Source: Paractinoplanes toevensis (lineage in GTDB: Bacteria; Actinomycetota; Actinomycetes; Mycobacteriales; Micromonosporaceae). From it: a stretch of DNA of 43,733 nucleotides. Made by a program: the position numbers and the translations under genes. Where the stretch lies: NCBI RefSeq assembly GCF_018332695.1, contig NZ_BOQN01000080.1, positions 1 to 43,733 of the forward strand, written 5' to 3'. Positions 8,672 to 16,735 of this stretch are shown here, one piece after another. Within the stretch, counting starts at the first letter, position 1, and each line of letters starts with the position of its first letter. The notes beneath the pieces were generated by a model. The model had not been told where the DNA came from. It made no database searches and saw only the letters and a list, made by a program, of their open reading frames with translations.

Positions 8672-10029
8672 CCGATCACCGAGCCGGTCGTCTCGCCGCC
8701 CGGCGATCGGGCCAGGCAGTGCAGCAGCCAACTCCCGTCCGGCAGTTGGATCGGCCATGCGTCCGGGGTGAACGCGTCCGCCTTCCCCGGGGTGCTGCCG
8801 CGCGACCTGAGCAGTGCGGGCGTGCAGGCCTTCGTCACCGCGGGCTGCGCCATCAGGGAGTCGGTGCGGATCTCCAGCGCGCCTTCGGGCAGTGGGATGG
8901 CCGCGTAGGTCTGGTAGCGGTGCGGCTCGTCGCAGTTGATCCGCCCGGGTGGCTGGGCCCGTCCGCTGATCGCGGTGAGGCCACCCCAGCACATCGGCTC
9001 GACCGGGCAATATCCCGTACCGCAGGAGGCGAAGCCGGCCGGCACGCCGGCTTTCGCGGCCGGCACGGCGGAATCGCCGCCGCCGTCGCGGGTGAAACCC
9101 CAGACGGCGACGCCGCCGGCGAGGACGACGGCGAGCACCAGCGCGGCCCACAGCATTCGCCGCGCCCTACCCTCTGTATTTGCCGGGGCCGGGCCGACCG
9201 GCGCCGGGATCCCGGTTCCGGCGGCCCCCGCGCGGGCCGCGCCGGCCAGGGCCGACGCCGACGGCCAGCGCTGCGCCGGGTCGGTGGCCAGGGCTTTCTC
9301 GAGTACGGCGAGGACCGCGGCCGGCAGCGTGATCCCCATCGTCCGCGGGGCGGTCTGCAGCCGCTGAAGTGCGACGGCATACGGGTTGTCCCCGACGAAC
9401 GGCTTCTGCCCGGCCAGGCACTCGTAGGCGGTCAGGCCGAGCGAGTAGATGTCGCTGCGCACCGTCGCCGGTTGCCCGAGCACCTGCTCCGGCGACAGGT
9501 AGCTGGGCGTCCCCATGATCGCCCCGGACGAGGTCAGCAGGCTCGCGTCGTCCCGCCGCGCGATGCCGAAGTCGGTGATCACCACCGAGCCGTCCCGGCG
9601 CAGCAGCAGGTTCGCCGGCTTGATGTCCCGGTGCACGATCCCCTGGTCGTGCACCGCCTGCAGCCCGTCCGCGGCCTGCGCGACCAGCCGCAGCGTCTCC
9701 TCCGGCGCGATCCGCCCACCCCGGGCGATCCGCTGCGCGAGCGACTCCCCGTCGACGAACTCCATCACCAGGTAGGTGAGATCGTGACTGCGGCCGAAGT
9801 CGTGCACGGACGCCACCGCCGGATGATTGACCCGCGCCATGGCCGTGGCCTCGGCCCGGAACCGCCGCGCGAAGTCCGGTTCGTCGGCCACCGCGGCCAG
9901 CATCACCTTCACCGCGACGATCCGCCCCAGCACCTCGTCGACGGCCCGCCACACCTCACCCATGCCGCCGGCCCCGACCCGCTCCTCGAGCCGATACCGC
10001 TCACCAAGCCGCACCCCAGGTCCCAGCAC
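8668..10029 (-). CDS. Transmembrane serine/threonine protein kinase
   Basis: 453 residues. Complete Hanks-type kinase domain (about 10-270): glycine loop GAGGMGEV, Lys41 in VAVK, HRDIKPAN with catalytic Asp135, and DFG with Asp153. A membrane span at about 288-308 separates it from a Cys-containing outer domain of about 140 residues (CGTGYCPVEPMCWGG), which has no PASTA repeats and no family I recognise. It should phosphorylate cytosolic targets in response to an external cue. GTG start at 10029 opens directly into the typical juxta-kinase sequence. Convergent with the PPOX-fold gene. Confidence 0.93.
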   Translation of the reverse strand: MLGPGVRLGERYRLEERVGAGGMGEVWRAVDEVLGRIVAVKVMLAAVADEPDFARRFRAEATAMARVNHPAVASVHDFGRSHDLTYLVMEFVDGESLAQRIARGGRIAPEETLRLVAQAADGLQAVHDQGIVHRDIKPANLLLRRDGSVVITDFGIARRDDASLLTSSGAIMGTPSYLSPEQVLGQPATVRSDIYSLGLTAYECLAGQKPFVGDNPYAVALQRLQTAPRTMGITLPAAVLAVLEKALATDPAQRWPSASALAGAARAGAAGTGIPAPVGPAPANTEGRARRMLWAALVLAVVLAGGVAVWGFTRDGGGDSAVPAAKAGVPAGFASCGTGYCPVEPMCWGGLTAISGRAQPPGRINCDEPHRYQTYAAIPLPEGALEIRTDSLMAQPAVTKACTPALLRSRGSTPGKADAFTPDAWPIQLPDGSWLLHCLARSPGGETTGSVIG

Positions 10030-10047
10030 GCGCGCCAGCCTAGAGCG

Positions 10048-10419
10048 CTAGTCGCCCCAGTCGAGTTGCGGCTCGGGGATGCCTTGGTCGCGGCCGTAGC
10101 GAACGGCCTCCTCGCGGCCGGCCGGGTCGCCCACCCGGTAGCGGAAGACGCGGCCCGGGAAGACCACCACGTGGTCGTCGCCCGCCCGGAAATCGGCGTA
10201 CCAGTTCGGGCCCTCGGCCAGTGCGCCGGCCAGCGTGGCGGCCAGCTCATCGGCGTACTCGTCGGGGGCCTCGAAATTGATTTCGGTGAAGACCGTGGGC
10301 TGGGTGGGGGAGGCGGAGGCCGAGACGTCGGCGCGGGCAATGCGGGTTATCCGCAATGCCGGGAAGTGCAGCTCCGCTCCGACCCTGAGGCTTTCCGCCA
10401 GGATGCAACCGGTCAGCAT
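10048..10419 (-). CDS. Conserved-looking hypothetical protein
   Basis: 123 residues, ATG at 10419, ending 18 bases before the kinase start, so probably cotranscribed with it. The first half reads like a beta-rich domain (TVFTEINFEAPDEYADELAA), the second half like a compact alpha/beta segment (NWYADFRAGDDHVVVFPG). No signal peptide, membrane span or catalytic motif is visible. Codon use matches the neighbours, which supports it as real. I do not recognise the family. Confidence 0.65.
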   Translation of the reverse strand: MLTGCILAESLRVGAELHFPALRITRIARADVSASASPTQPTVFTEINFEAPDEYADELAATLAGALAEGPNWYADFRAGDDHVVVFPGRVFRYRVGDPAGREEAVRYGRDQGIPEPQLDWGD

Positions 10420-10453
10420 GGGTGGATGCTCTCATCTCCTATGCTCGCGGGCG

Positions 10454-11215
10454 ATGAGCAGGACAGCGATGATCACAGGGTTTCGGCTGGTCGCCCGGGG
10501 GCGCCAGGTTTTTCTGGTGGCGGCGCTCGGGCTGGCCGTCGCGCTGTCGGTGGTGGCCGAACCGCGGGAGACCTCCTGGTTCGTCGCCTTCGGGGCGATG
10601 GTGGTGCTCACCGTGGTGCTCTACGGGCTGTCGGTGGTGGCGATCCTGCTCTACCACCCGCGTGACCTGCTGCTGCGGCCCGAGTGGCACGCCTTCGAGA
10701 CACCGCTCAACCCGAACCGGGCGCTGCACGCCGGGGCCTTCACGTTCCTCGGTGCGGGGCTGCTCACCCAGCGGGCCGGTGACCCGGATCCGGCCGGCGA
10801 GCTGTGGCAGTTCGGGGTGATCGCGGTCGGTGTGCTCGCGGTCGTGACGGCCGGGATCTGGTATCTGGGGTGGCGCTGGCACGGCGTACGCCTCACCCCC
10901 GAGGGTCTCACCGACCTGCAGCCGTTCGGGTCGTTGTTCGTGCCGTGGGCGGCCCTGGCCGCCGAGGAGCCGGCCGTGTCGATCGGCCGCAACCAGATCG
11001 CGCTCTACTTCGACCGGCCGGAGCTGGTGGTCAAGCGCGGCTACCGGCCGGGCAGCTCGCACTTCCTGACCGCGGGCGCCGACGCCGACCTGCTGGCCGG
11101 AGTGATCGCCGGCTACGTCGCCGAGCCGGAGCGCCGGGCGGCCATCGGAACCGAGGCGGAACTGCGGGCAGTGCTCGGAGCCGGGACGGGGCTTCGGAGC
11201 GGCGCTCGGAACTGA
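10454..11215 (+). CDS. Membrane protein with PH-like C-terminal domain
   Basis: 253 residues. Four hydrophobic helices (about 18-36, 43-63, 92-110, 118-138) are followed by a soluble part beginning WHGVRLTPEGLTDLQPFGSL, whose strand pattern resembles bacterial PH-like membrane proteins. ATG at 10454 follows only a weak GCGGGCG; an in-frame TTG-type start further upstream is less likely because it overlaps the divergent gene. Divergent from the hypothetical at 10048 with 34 bases between. Function unknown. Confidence 0.7.
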   Translation: MSRTAMITGFRLVARGRQVFLVAALGLAVALSVVAEPRETSWFVAFGAMVVLTVVLYGLSVVAILLYHPRDLLLRPEWHAFETPLNPNRALHAGAFTFLGAGLLTQRAGDPDPAGELWQFGVIAVGVLAVVTAGIWYLGWRWHGVRLTPEGLTDLQPFGSLFVPWAALAAEEPAVSIGRNQIALYFDRPELVVKRGYRPGSSHFLTAGADADLLAGVIAGYVAEPERRAAIGTEAELRAVLGAGTGLRSGARN

Positions 11216-11317
11216 GAAGCCTGACTTGAACAGCCAAGGCCGACATCGGATTCGTCGGCTATTGGCGGTATGGGCGCTCCACTCTCGCCTGATCGACGGT
11301 GTGCGAGACTCGGATCC

Positions 11318-11932
11318 GTGCAGCTACGACGCGCCGATGTCCTGCGGGGTGCCCGGGATCTTCTCGACGCCGAAGGGCTCGACGGTCTCACCATGCGCAA
11401 GCTCGGTGCCGCGCTCAACGTGCAGGCCGGCGCACTCTACTGGCATTTCGCCGGCAAGCAGGTGCTGCTCGAGGCGATCGCCGACGACCTGCTCGCCGCG
11501 GTCGCCGAACCGCCCCCGGCCGGCCCGTGGGACCAGCGCCTCGTCACCCTCGCGCACAAGCTGCGGCAGGCCCTGCTCGGCGTGCGCGACGGGGCCCGGC
11601 TGGTCGCCGAGACGTTCGTGACCGAGCCCAACACCGCCCTGGCCGGCCGGATCGGCATGCGCATCCTGATGGACGCCGGACTGCCCGCCGAGCAGGCCGC
11701 CTGGACGATGTTCGCGGTCGGGCACTACGTGCTCGGCCACACCATCGAGGAACAGGCGACCGGCCCCGACCGGGACGCGAAACTCGCCGCCCGGGCCGAG
11801 GGCGACGCCGATCTGCGCGAACTGGCCACGGCGATCGGCGCCGACCCCGGCCGGCGATTCGAGTTCGGACTCGGCCTCCTGATCGACGGAATCAGGGTGC
11901 GAGTCGGCCCGCGTACTCCCGCAGATAACTGA
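11318..11932 (+). CDS. TetR family transcriptional regulator, tetracycline-repressor-like C-terminus
   Basis: 204 residues. N-terminal helix-turn-helix (about 5-50): LDGLTMRKLGAALNVQAGAL then YWHFAGKQVLLEAI. The remaining helices (EEQATG, RFEFGLGLLIDGI) resemble the TetR_C (PF02909) ligand domain. GTG at 11318 is chosen because the HTH begins at once after it; an ATG at 11270 would add a non-homologous leader. Its last 41 bases overlap the convergent SnoaL-like gene. Target and ligand are unknown; the divergent layout does not single out a partner. Confidence 0.9.
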   Translation: MQLRRADVLRGARDLLDAEGLDGLTMRKLGAALNVQAGALYWHFAGKQVLLEAIADDLLAAVAEPPPAGPWDQRLVTLAHKLRQALLGVRDGARLVAETFVTEPNTALAGRIGMRILMDAGLPAEQAAWTMFAVGHYVLGHTIEEQATGPDRDAKLAARAEGDADLRELATAIGADPGRRFEFGLGLLIDGIRVRVGPRTPADN

Positions 11933-12296
11933 TCCGCCCACCCAGCGTGCGGCAGATCGTCGCGCCCTGGAACGACGATTCCTCGCCCCGCCAGCGGCGG
12001 GTGATCTCCCATTCCGCCACCAGCAGATCACCGGCCGCGCCGCTGTCCGTGATCCGCCATTCCCGGACCTGCCCGCCGGTCGCCAGCCAGCTTCGCATCC
12101 AGCGGCCGACCTGATCCCTCCCCCGATGGACCGGGCCGTGCGACTCGATGACCTCGCAATCATCGGCCAGCGCCGCCAGCACCACATCGATGTCGTGCCG
12201 GCACCACCCATCGATGTAGATGTGCAACAGATCCGGATCAAGCGTCGGATCCTTGTTCACGAACGCCCACCGCAGTGGCGTCCTCTCCGCCCCCAT
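11892..12296 (-). CDS. SnoaL-like / NTF2-superfamily protein
   Basis: 134 residues with the cone-shaped NTF2 pattern: an N-terminal helix (LLHIYIDGWCRHDIDVVLAA), then DDCEVIESHGPVHRGRDQVG and strands ending in LREYAG. Such proteins are small enzymes or ligand binders; no catalytic pair can be assigned by eye. ATG at 12296 is preceded by a strong purine run (AGGGGGGAA). Its 3' end overlaps the TetR gene tail by 41 bases on opposite strands. Confidence 0.82.
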   Translation of the reverse strand: MGAERTPLRWAFVNKDPTLDPDLLHIYIDGWCRHDIDVVLAALADDCEVIESHGPVHRGRDQVGRWMRSWLATGGQVREWRITDSGAAGDLLVAEWEITRRWRGEESSFQGATICRTLGGRISYLREYAGRLAP

Positions 12297-12405
12297 AGTT
12301 GGTTCCCCCCTAGTTTCTGCGCGGTATTCGCACGCCGGCCCGATCCGGATGACTGTCCGGAATGCGCCACCCATTTCCGGGAACGCTGCGTATCGTCGTC
12401 GGCCT

Positions 12406-13440
12406 ATGAGTGGGCACCCCGACGATCTGCTCGAGGCGTACGCGTTCGGCGACTGCGCCGACCCGTCCGTCGCCGCCCACGTGGGCTCGTGCGGGGCGTG
12501 CTCGGCGCTGGTCTCGACCGCCGCGCGGACCGCGGCGTGGCTCAGTGCTTCGCACTTCGAGGCCCCGCCGATCGCCCTGCGCTCCCGGATGCTCACGGCC
12601 GCCCGGTCGGCGCGGGCGCCGTCGATTTCTTCCGCGCTTGATGCGTACGCCGCTCAGGTCGCCTCTTTCGGGGTGCTGCTCGACGGTTTGTCGGCGCGGG
12701 ACTGGCAGGCACCGGTGACCGGCGGACGCACCGTCGCCGAGCTGGTGTCCCACCTGGCCGCCAACGACGCCCGGGTGGCCGACGACCTCGGCTTGAGCGC
12801 GCCGCCGTCCGTACGCCTTTCTCCGTCCGCACGTCTTTCTCCGCCGCCCGGCGGCCTTTTACCGGTCGCCGGTCTTTCGTCGTCGCCGGTCGCGGGTCTC
12901 TCGTCGTCGCCGGTCGCGCGTCTGGAATGGCGGGACCGGTCGGATCGTCTGTTGCGGACCGTCGGCAGCCGGGCCGACCTGCTCGGGCATCCGGTGCGGC
13001 TGGCCGGGCGGATCCCGGTGCGGCGGCCGCTGCGCGACGCGCTCACCCAGCGGGCCTTCGAGACCTGGATCCACGACTCCGACGTGCGGGAGGCCATCGC
13101 GCTGCCGCCGGTCTCCCCGCCGCCGCTGCATCTGGCCCGGATCGTGGCGCTCGGGCTGGCGCTGCTGCCCGGGGCGATGGACAGCGCCGGCCGGGGCCGG
13201 CCCGGCACCACCGTTTTCGTGCGGCTGACCGGCCCGGGCGGGGACTCGTTCGTCGTCCCGATGTCCGCCGGTCCTGCCTCCGGAGGCTCGCCGGTCGCGG
13301 AGATCCGGCTTCCCGCCGAGCGGTTCGGGCGGCTGCTCGCCGGCCGGATCCCGGTGCCGGCGTCGGCCGCCGAGATCAGCGGGGATCGCTCCGCCGCCCT
13401 CGACCTGCTCGCCGTCGCCGCCACGCTGGGGTGTGAGTGA
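12406..13440 (+). CDS. Zinc-finger anti-sigma factor fused to maleylpyruvate-isomerase-like (DinB fold) domain
   Basis: 344 residues. Residues 8-40 hold a zf-HC2 anti-sigma motif (His25, Cys29, Cys32: HVGSCGAC). From about residue 78 a DinB-fold MDMPI_N-type domain follows (ALDAYAAQVASFGVLLDGLS, WQAPVTGGRTVAELVSHLAA), with a second conserved part from about 185. The two are joined by in-frame repeats (RLSP twice, VAGLSSSP twice, bases about 12808-12918). No membrane span, so this is a soluble anti-sigma factor, probably redox- or thiol-responsive (inference). It overlaps the sigma gene by 8 bases, which fixes the pairing. Confidence 0.85.
   Translation: MSGHPDDLLEAYAFGDCADPSVAAHVGSCGACSALVSTAARTAAWLSASHFEAPPIALRSRMLTAARSARAPSISSALDAYAAQVASFGVLLDGLSARDWQAPVTGGRTVAELVSHLAANDARVADDLGLSAPPSVRLSPSARLSPPPGGLLPVAGLSSSPVAGLSSSPVARLEWRDRSDRLLRTVGSRADLLGHPVRLAGRIPVRRPLRDALTQRAFETWIHDSDVREAIALPPVSPPPLHLARIVALGLALLPGAMDSAGRGRPGTTVFVRLTGPGGDSFVVPMSAGPASGGSPVAEIRLPAERFGRLLAGRIPVPASAAEISGDRSAALDLLAVAATLGCE
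12854..12915 (+). repeat. In-frame 24-bp tandem repeat in the anti-sigma gene linker
   Basis: Two 24-bp units sharing TCGTCGTCGCCGGTC encode VAGLSSSP twice and a partial third unit starts VARL. A separate 18-bp duplication just upstream encodes RLSP twice. All units are multiples of three, so the linker can vary in length without breaking the protein. Confidence 0.8.
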
Positions 13441-14008
13441 GGTGCGTTCCCACGCCGACGACGTGCGCCTGCGCGCCATGCTGGTCGCCGCCGACGAGGC
13501 CGCGCTGACCGAGGCGTACGACCGGCACGCCCCCTCCGCCTACGCCCTCGCCGCCCGGATCACCGGCGACCCGTGCTGCGCCGAGGACGCCGTGCAGGAG
13601 GCGTTCGTCGAGTTGTGGCGGCATCCCGAGCGTTTCGATCCCGGGGCGGGCTCGCTGCGCACCTGGTTGTGCATGCTGGCCCGCCGCCGGGCCATCGATC
13701 TGGTGCGCCGCCAGTCCGCCCAGCGCACCCACCTGACCCGGCTGGCCGGCCAGGCCCCCACCGAGCCGACCGTGGAGGACGACGTGCTGGGCGCCGCCCA
13801 GGCGAAGGCGGTCCGGGAATGCGTACGCGATCTGCCCCAGCTCTACCGGGACGCGATCGCCCTGGCCTACTACTACGGCCTGTCCTACCGCCAGGTGGCG
13901 GTCGAGCTGGGCGTCCCCGAGGGAACCGCGAAGTCCCGACTGCGCGGCGGTCTGCGCCTGCTGGCCGAGCGCATGGAGGCGCAGGGTTACTCACTGACCG
14001 GGCAGTAG
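13433..14008 (+). CDS. ECF-type RNA polymerase sigma factor
   Basis: 191 residues. Region 2 includes AYDRHAPSAYALAARITGD and CAEDAVQEAFVELWRHPERF, followed by LRTWLCMLARRRAIDLVRR; region 4 has LPQLYRDAIALAYYYGLSY, then a helix-turn-helix RQVAVELGVPEGTAKSRL. No C-terminal extension. GTG 13433 lies inside the end of the anti-sigma gene (stop 13438-13440), so anti-sigma and sigma are made together, with the anti-sigma first. Its last 18 bases overlap the convergent NIPSNAP-like gene. Confidence 0.92.
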   Translation: MSEVRSHADDVRLRAMLVAADEAALTEAYDRHAPSAYALAARITGDPCCAEDAVQEAFVELWRHPERFDPGAGSLRTWLCMLARRRAIDLVRRQSAQRTHLTRLAGQAPTEPTVEDDVLGAAQAKAVRECVRDLPQLYRDAIALAYYYGLSYRQVAVELGVPEGTAKSRLRGGLRLLAERMEAQGYSLTGQ

Positions 14009-14302
14009 CGGCCGCATGAACGTCCGTTCGTACCGCACCACACACCCCGAGTCGTCCCGAATCCGGTCCGCCGCGATGAATTCGGGGTCGCTGCCGAACC
14101 GTGCCCGGTAACGCTCATAGGCCGCGAGGCTCTCGAAGCTGAAGAGCGCCTCGGCCTTGTCGCTGGCCCCTTCGGCCGGCAGAAAATACCCGTGGTGCAC
14201 CCCACCGTGCGCCGCCACCAGCCGCATCCACTCCCGCGCGAAGCGCTCGAACGCCGCAATCTCCCCCGGGTCAATGGTGTAGTGCACCACGCAGGTAATC
14301 AT
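13991..14302 (-). CDS. NIPSNAP-like small protein
   Basis: 103 residues forming a ferredoxin-like alpha/beta barrel pattern: VVHYTIDPGEIAAFERFARE, then HHGYFLPAEG, ALFSFESLAAYERYRARFG and a closing RPLLPGQ. This matches NIPSNAP / dimeric alpha-beta barrel proteins; function generally unknown. Convergent overlap of 18 bases with the sigma gene. ATG at 14302; the upstream region to 14728 holds the 22-bp repeats. Confidence 0.85.
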   Translation of the reverse strand: MITCVVHYTIDPGEIAAFERFAREWMRLVAAHGGVHHGYFLPAEGASDKAEALFSFESLAAYERYRARFGSDPEFIAADRIRDDSGCVVRYERTFMRPLLPGQ

Positions 14303-14728
14303 CCTCCCACGGTATCGACCTATCCAGATCTGCGCTGGTCACCACCATGATCATTCCCGCAAATCGAAAGTCTGGCCGTCGCAGATCGAAAGCCTGAGGC
14401 GCGCAGATCGAAAGTCCCAGCGAGACCTCGACCGGGCGCAGGACAGGGCGGCGGCGATCGCCGACTACGCAGCCCGAATCGTTCGCGGCGGCCTTCCGGA
14501 GGCCACCTTCCGCGAAGACGATCGTTGCCCCCAACGCGCTCGAGTCGCCCTCGGACTCAGCCGGCCGACGATCGTTCGCTATCTCCAGGCCCAGCTCGAC
14601 CTTGCCGTTCGGTGACAAATTGCGGGCGATGCCGGTCAGCGCGCTGTGCCAGGTGCCCTCCCCGGAACGTGCCTGATCGGTCACGTCGGGGTCGGGTTGC
14701 TCGGGGTGGCGTGCTCGAATGGGAGGCG
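14303..14728. other. Intergenic region, no convincing gene
   Basis: 426 bases between divergent genes. It contains three 22-bp tandem repeats (14359-14424) and otherwise nothing certain. A minus-strand reading frame (from about 14684) has moderately GC-biased third positions but overlaps the NIPSNAP gene and the repeats and resembles no protein I know. Confidence 0.5.
14359..14424 (+). repeat. Three 22-bp tandem repeats
   Basis: Units 14359-14380, 14381-14402 and 14403-14424 share the core GCARATCGAAAGYC at the start of each unit; the second halves diverge. The 22-bp period is two DNA turns, so the ATCGAAAG cores face the same side of the helix. They lie 57 bases upstream of the NIPSNAP-like gene and about 300 bases upstream of the secreted protein gene. 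Confidence 0.8.
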
Positions 14729-15784
14729 ATGATTCTTCGTGTGATGGCGGTACTGGCCTCGGTGGCGATCGGGGTTGCCGTGCCCGGGGTGGCGGTCGCG
14801 GCGGCAGCCGGGCCGGAGCGGGTCTGCAAGGTCGGTGACAAGCGGCTCACCGAGCTCTCCGGGCTGGCCGCCACCGGTAGCGGCTATGTGGTGGTCGACG
14901 ACAGCTCCGACCAGTCCTCGCACCGGAAGATCTTCTACCTGAACCGTAAGTGCAAGGTCGACCGGACGGTGTCCTACCCGTCCCGGCCGCGCGACACCGA
15001 GGACCTCGGCATCGCCGCCGACGGCACGCTGTGGGTCGCCGACATCGGCGACAACAACGGCAACCGGGCGACCATCGCACTGTGGCGGCTGGCCCCCGGC
15101 GCCGACGAGCCGGTGCTCTACCGCCTGACCTACCCCGACGGGGCCCACGACGCGGAAGCGCTGCTGCTCACCCGGGCCGGCACCCCGATCGTGGTGACCA
15201 AGTCGATCGCCTCGGCCGGCGTGTATGTCCCCGACGGCGAGCTGAAGCCGGACAAGACCACGACACTGCGCTCGGCCGGCTCGGTCACCGTGCCGGTGAC
15301 CGGCACGAGCAATCCCTTCGGGCTGCCCGGCCGCCTGGTGATCACCGGGGGAGCGGTGAGCCCCGACGGCCGGCATGCGGTTCTCCGGACGTACGCCGAT
15401 GCCTTCGAATTTGGAGTTGATGGCGACGACGTGGTCGGCGCCATCACGAAGAGCACGCCGACGCAGATCGCCCTGCCCGACGAGCCGCAGGGCGAGTCGA
15501 TCAGCTACACCGTGGACGGAACCGCGCTGCTGACCGTCTCGGAGGAGGTGGACGGCGAGGAGGCGGTGATCCAGCGCTACCCCCTGGCCGACCGAGCCCC
15601 GGTCACCACCCCGGCGACCTCAGCCGCGCCGAGCCCCACCACCAGGACGACCTCAGCCGTGCCGGCCGCCGCGCAGAAAGCCGCCGAGGACGACAGCCTC
15701 CCGACCGGCCTGCTGGTGACCGGCGGCGTCCTGGTCCTGGCCGCCGCGATCCTGGGCGGCCTCCTGCTGCGCCGCCGGGAGTAA
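14729..15784 (+). CDS. Secreted, membrane-anchored propeller-like protein
   Basis: 351 residues. Signal peptide at 1-25 (VAVPGVAVAAAAG), then repeated strand blocks such as ELSGLAATGSGYVVVDD, RDTEDLGIAADGTLWVADIG and DGAHDAEALLLTRAGTP typical of a beta-propeller. A Thr/Ala/Pro-rich stalk (about 290-320) leads to one span (about 325-345) and an RRRE cytoplasmic end. So an extracellular domain tethered to the membrane; function unknown. ATG at 14729 has GGGAGG 4-9 bases upstream. Confidence 0.82.
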   Translation: MILRVMAVLASVAIGVAVPGVAVAAAAGPERVCKVGDKRLTELSGLAATGSGYVVVDDSSDQSSHRKIFYLNRKCKVDRTVSYPSRPRDTEDLGIAADGTLWVADIGDNNGNRATIALWRLAPGADEPVLYRLTYPDGAHDAEALLLTRAGTPIVVTKSIASAGVYVPDGELKPDKTTTLRSAGSVTVPVTGTSNPFGLPGRLVITGGAVSPDGRHAVLRTYADAFEFGVDGDDVVGAITKSTPTQIALPDEPQGESISYTVDGTALLTVSEEVDGEEAVIQRYPLADRAPVTTPATSAAPSPTTRTTSAVPAAAQKAAEDDSLPTGLLVTGGVLVLAAAILGGLLLRRRE

Positions 15785-15823
15785 CACCGCGCAGCCGAAT
15801 TCTTGTCAGAGGGGCGTGCCAGC

Positions 15824-16735
15824 ATGACCGGCATGGATGTCCACTGGGGATTGATCGGGGTGCCGTCCAGCGCGGGGGCACACACGCCCGGCCTGGAGAA
15901 AGGGCCGGCGGCGATCCGTGCTGCCGGCCTGGTCGGCCTGCTGGCGGGCGGGGTGCAGGACCACGGCGACGTGCCCGCGTTCCGATGGCGGCTCGACCGG
16001 GAACGGCCCGACGCGAAGAACGCCGCCGCCGTGGCGCGGGTCGCCGCCGACACCGCCGACGGCGTCGTGCGGATCCTCGCGGCCGGTCAGAAACCGCTGG
16101 TCATCGGGGGCGACTGCTCGATCACGATCGGGGTGGTCGCCGGGTTCCGCCGGGCCGGAGTCGATCCGGCGCTGCTCTACGTGGACAGCGGCCCCGACCT
16201 CTACACCCCGGCGACCAGACCGATCGGCAACTTCGACGCGATGGGCATGGCACATCTGCTGGCGATCCCGGGTCACGTCCCCGAGGTGGCCGGCGACGCC
16301 CCGCTGCTGACACCGGCCGACATCGTCAACTTCGGCCACACCTTGCCCGCCGACGACATCGAGCTGCGCCTGCTGGACGATCTGGGCATCGCCCACCTGC
16401 ACGTCGACGAGATTCGCGCCGGGCCGGAGGCGGCGGCCCACCGGGCGCTCACACACATCACCAAGCCGTTCGTGCTACACCTCGACGCCGATGTCCTCGC
16501 GTTCGCCGACACCCCACTGGCCGACGTCCCCGACTGCGGCGAACTGCACCTCGCCGAGCTGGCCGCCACCTTGCGCGTCTTCACCGCGAGCCCCCTCTTC
16601 GCGGCGCTGGTCCTCACCGAGATCAACCCGGACCACGCCCCCGACCTCGACGTGCTGCCCCACTACCTCGCGGCGGTCACCGCCAGCCTGCCCACGGAGC
16701 CGACCGGTCCCGCCGGGCCGCGCCGCGTTCCGTGA
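15824..16735 (+). CDS. Arginase/agmatinase-fold protein with altered metal site
   Basis: 303 residues, family length. GVPSSAGAHTPGLEKGPAAI and FVLHLDADVLAF mark the ureohydrolase fold. Metal motifs are changed: GGDCS (95-99) replaces GGDHS, and DSGPD (121-125) replaces DAHxD, so two of the histidines that hold manganese in classical arginases are missing; Asp121, Asp125, Asp221 and Asp223 remain. It may use a different or single metal ion or be non-hydrolytic. ATG at 15824 has GAGGGG 9 bases upstream. Standalone gene followed by tandem repeats. Confidence 0.82.
   Translation: MTGMDVHWGLIGVPSSAGAHTPGLEKGPAAIRAAGLVGLLAGGVQDHGDVPAFRWRLDRERPDAKNAAAVARVAADTADGVVRILAAGQKPLVIGGDCSITIGVVAGFRRAGVDPALLYVDSGPDLYTPATRPIGNFDAMGMAHLLAIPGHVPEVAGDAPLLTPADIVNFGHTLPADDIELRLLDDLGIAHLHVDEIRAGPEAAAHRALTHITKPFVLHLDADVLAFADTPLADVPDCGELHLAELAATLRVFTASPLFAALVLTEINPDHAPDLDVLPHYLAAVTASLPTEPTGPAGPRRVP

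Noticed and set aside
6353..9151. Long upstream extension of the LLM oxidoreductase frame
   Set aside because: Antisense to two clear plus-strand genes; family start and ribosome site are at 6352.
12380..12408. GGAAC and CGTC as an ECF promoter before the anti-sigma gene
   Set aside because: Spacer is about 12 bases, too short for the usual 15-17; autoregulation remains possible but unsupported.
14271..14684. 137-codon minus-strand frame upstream of the NIPSNAP gene
   Set aside because: Overlaps the NIPSNAP gene and the 22-bp repeats; no recognisable protein pattern.
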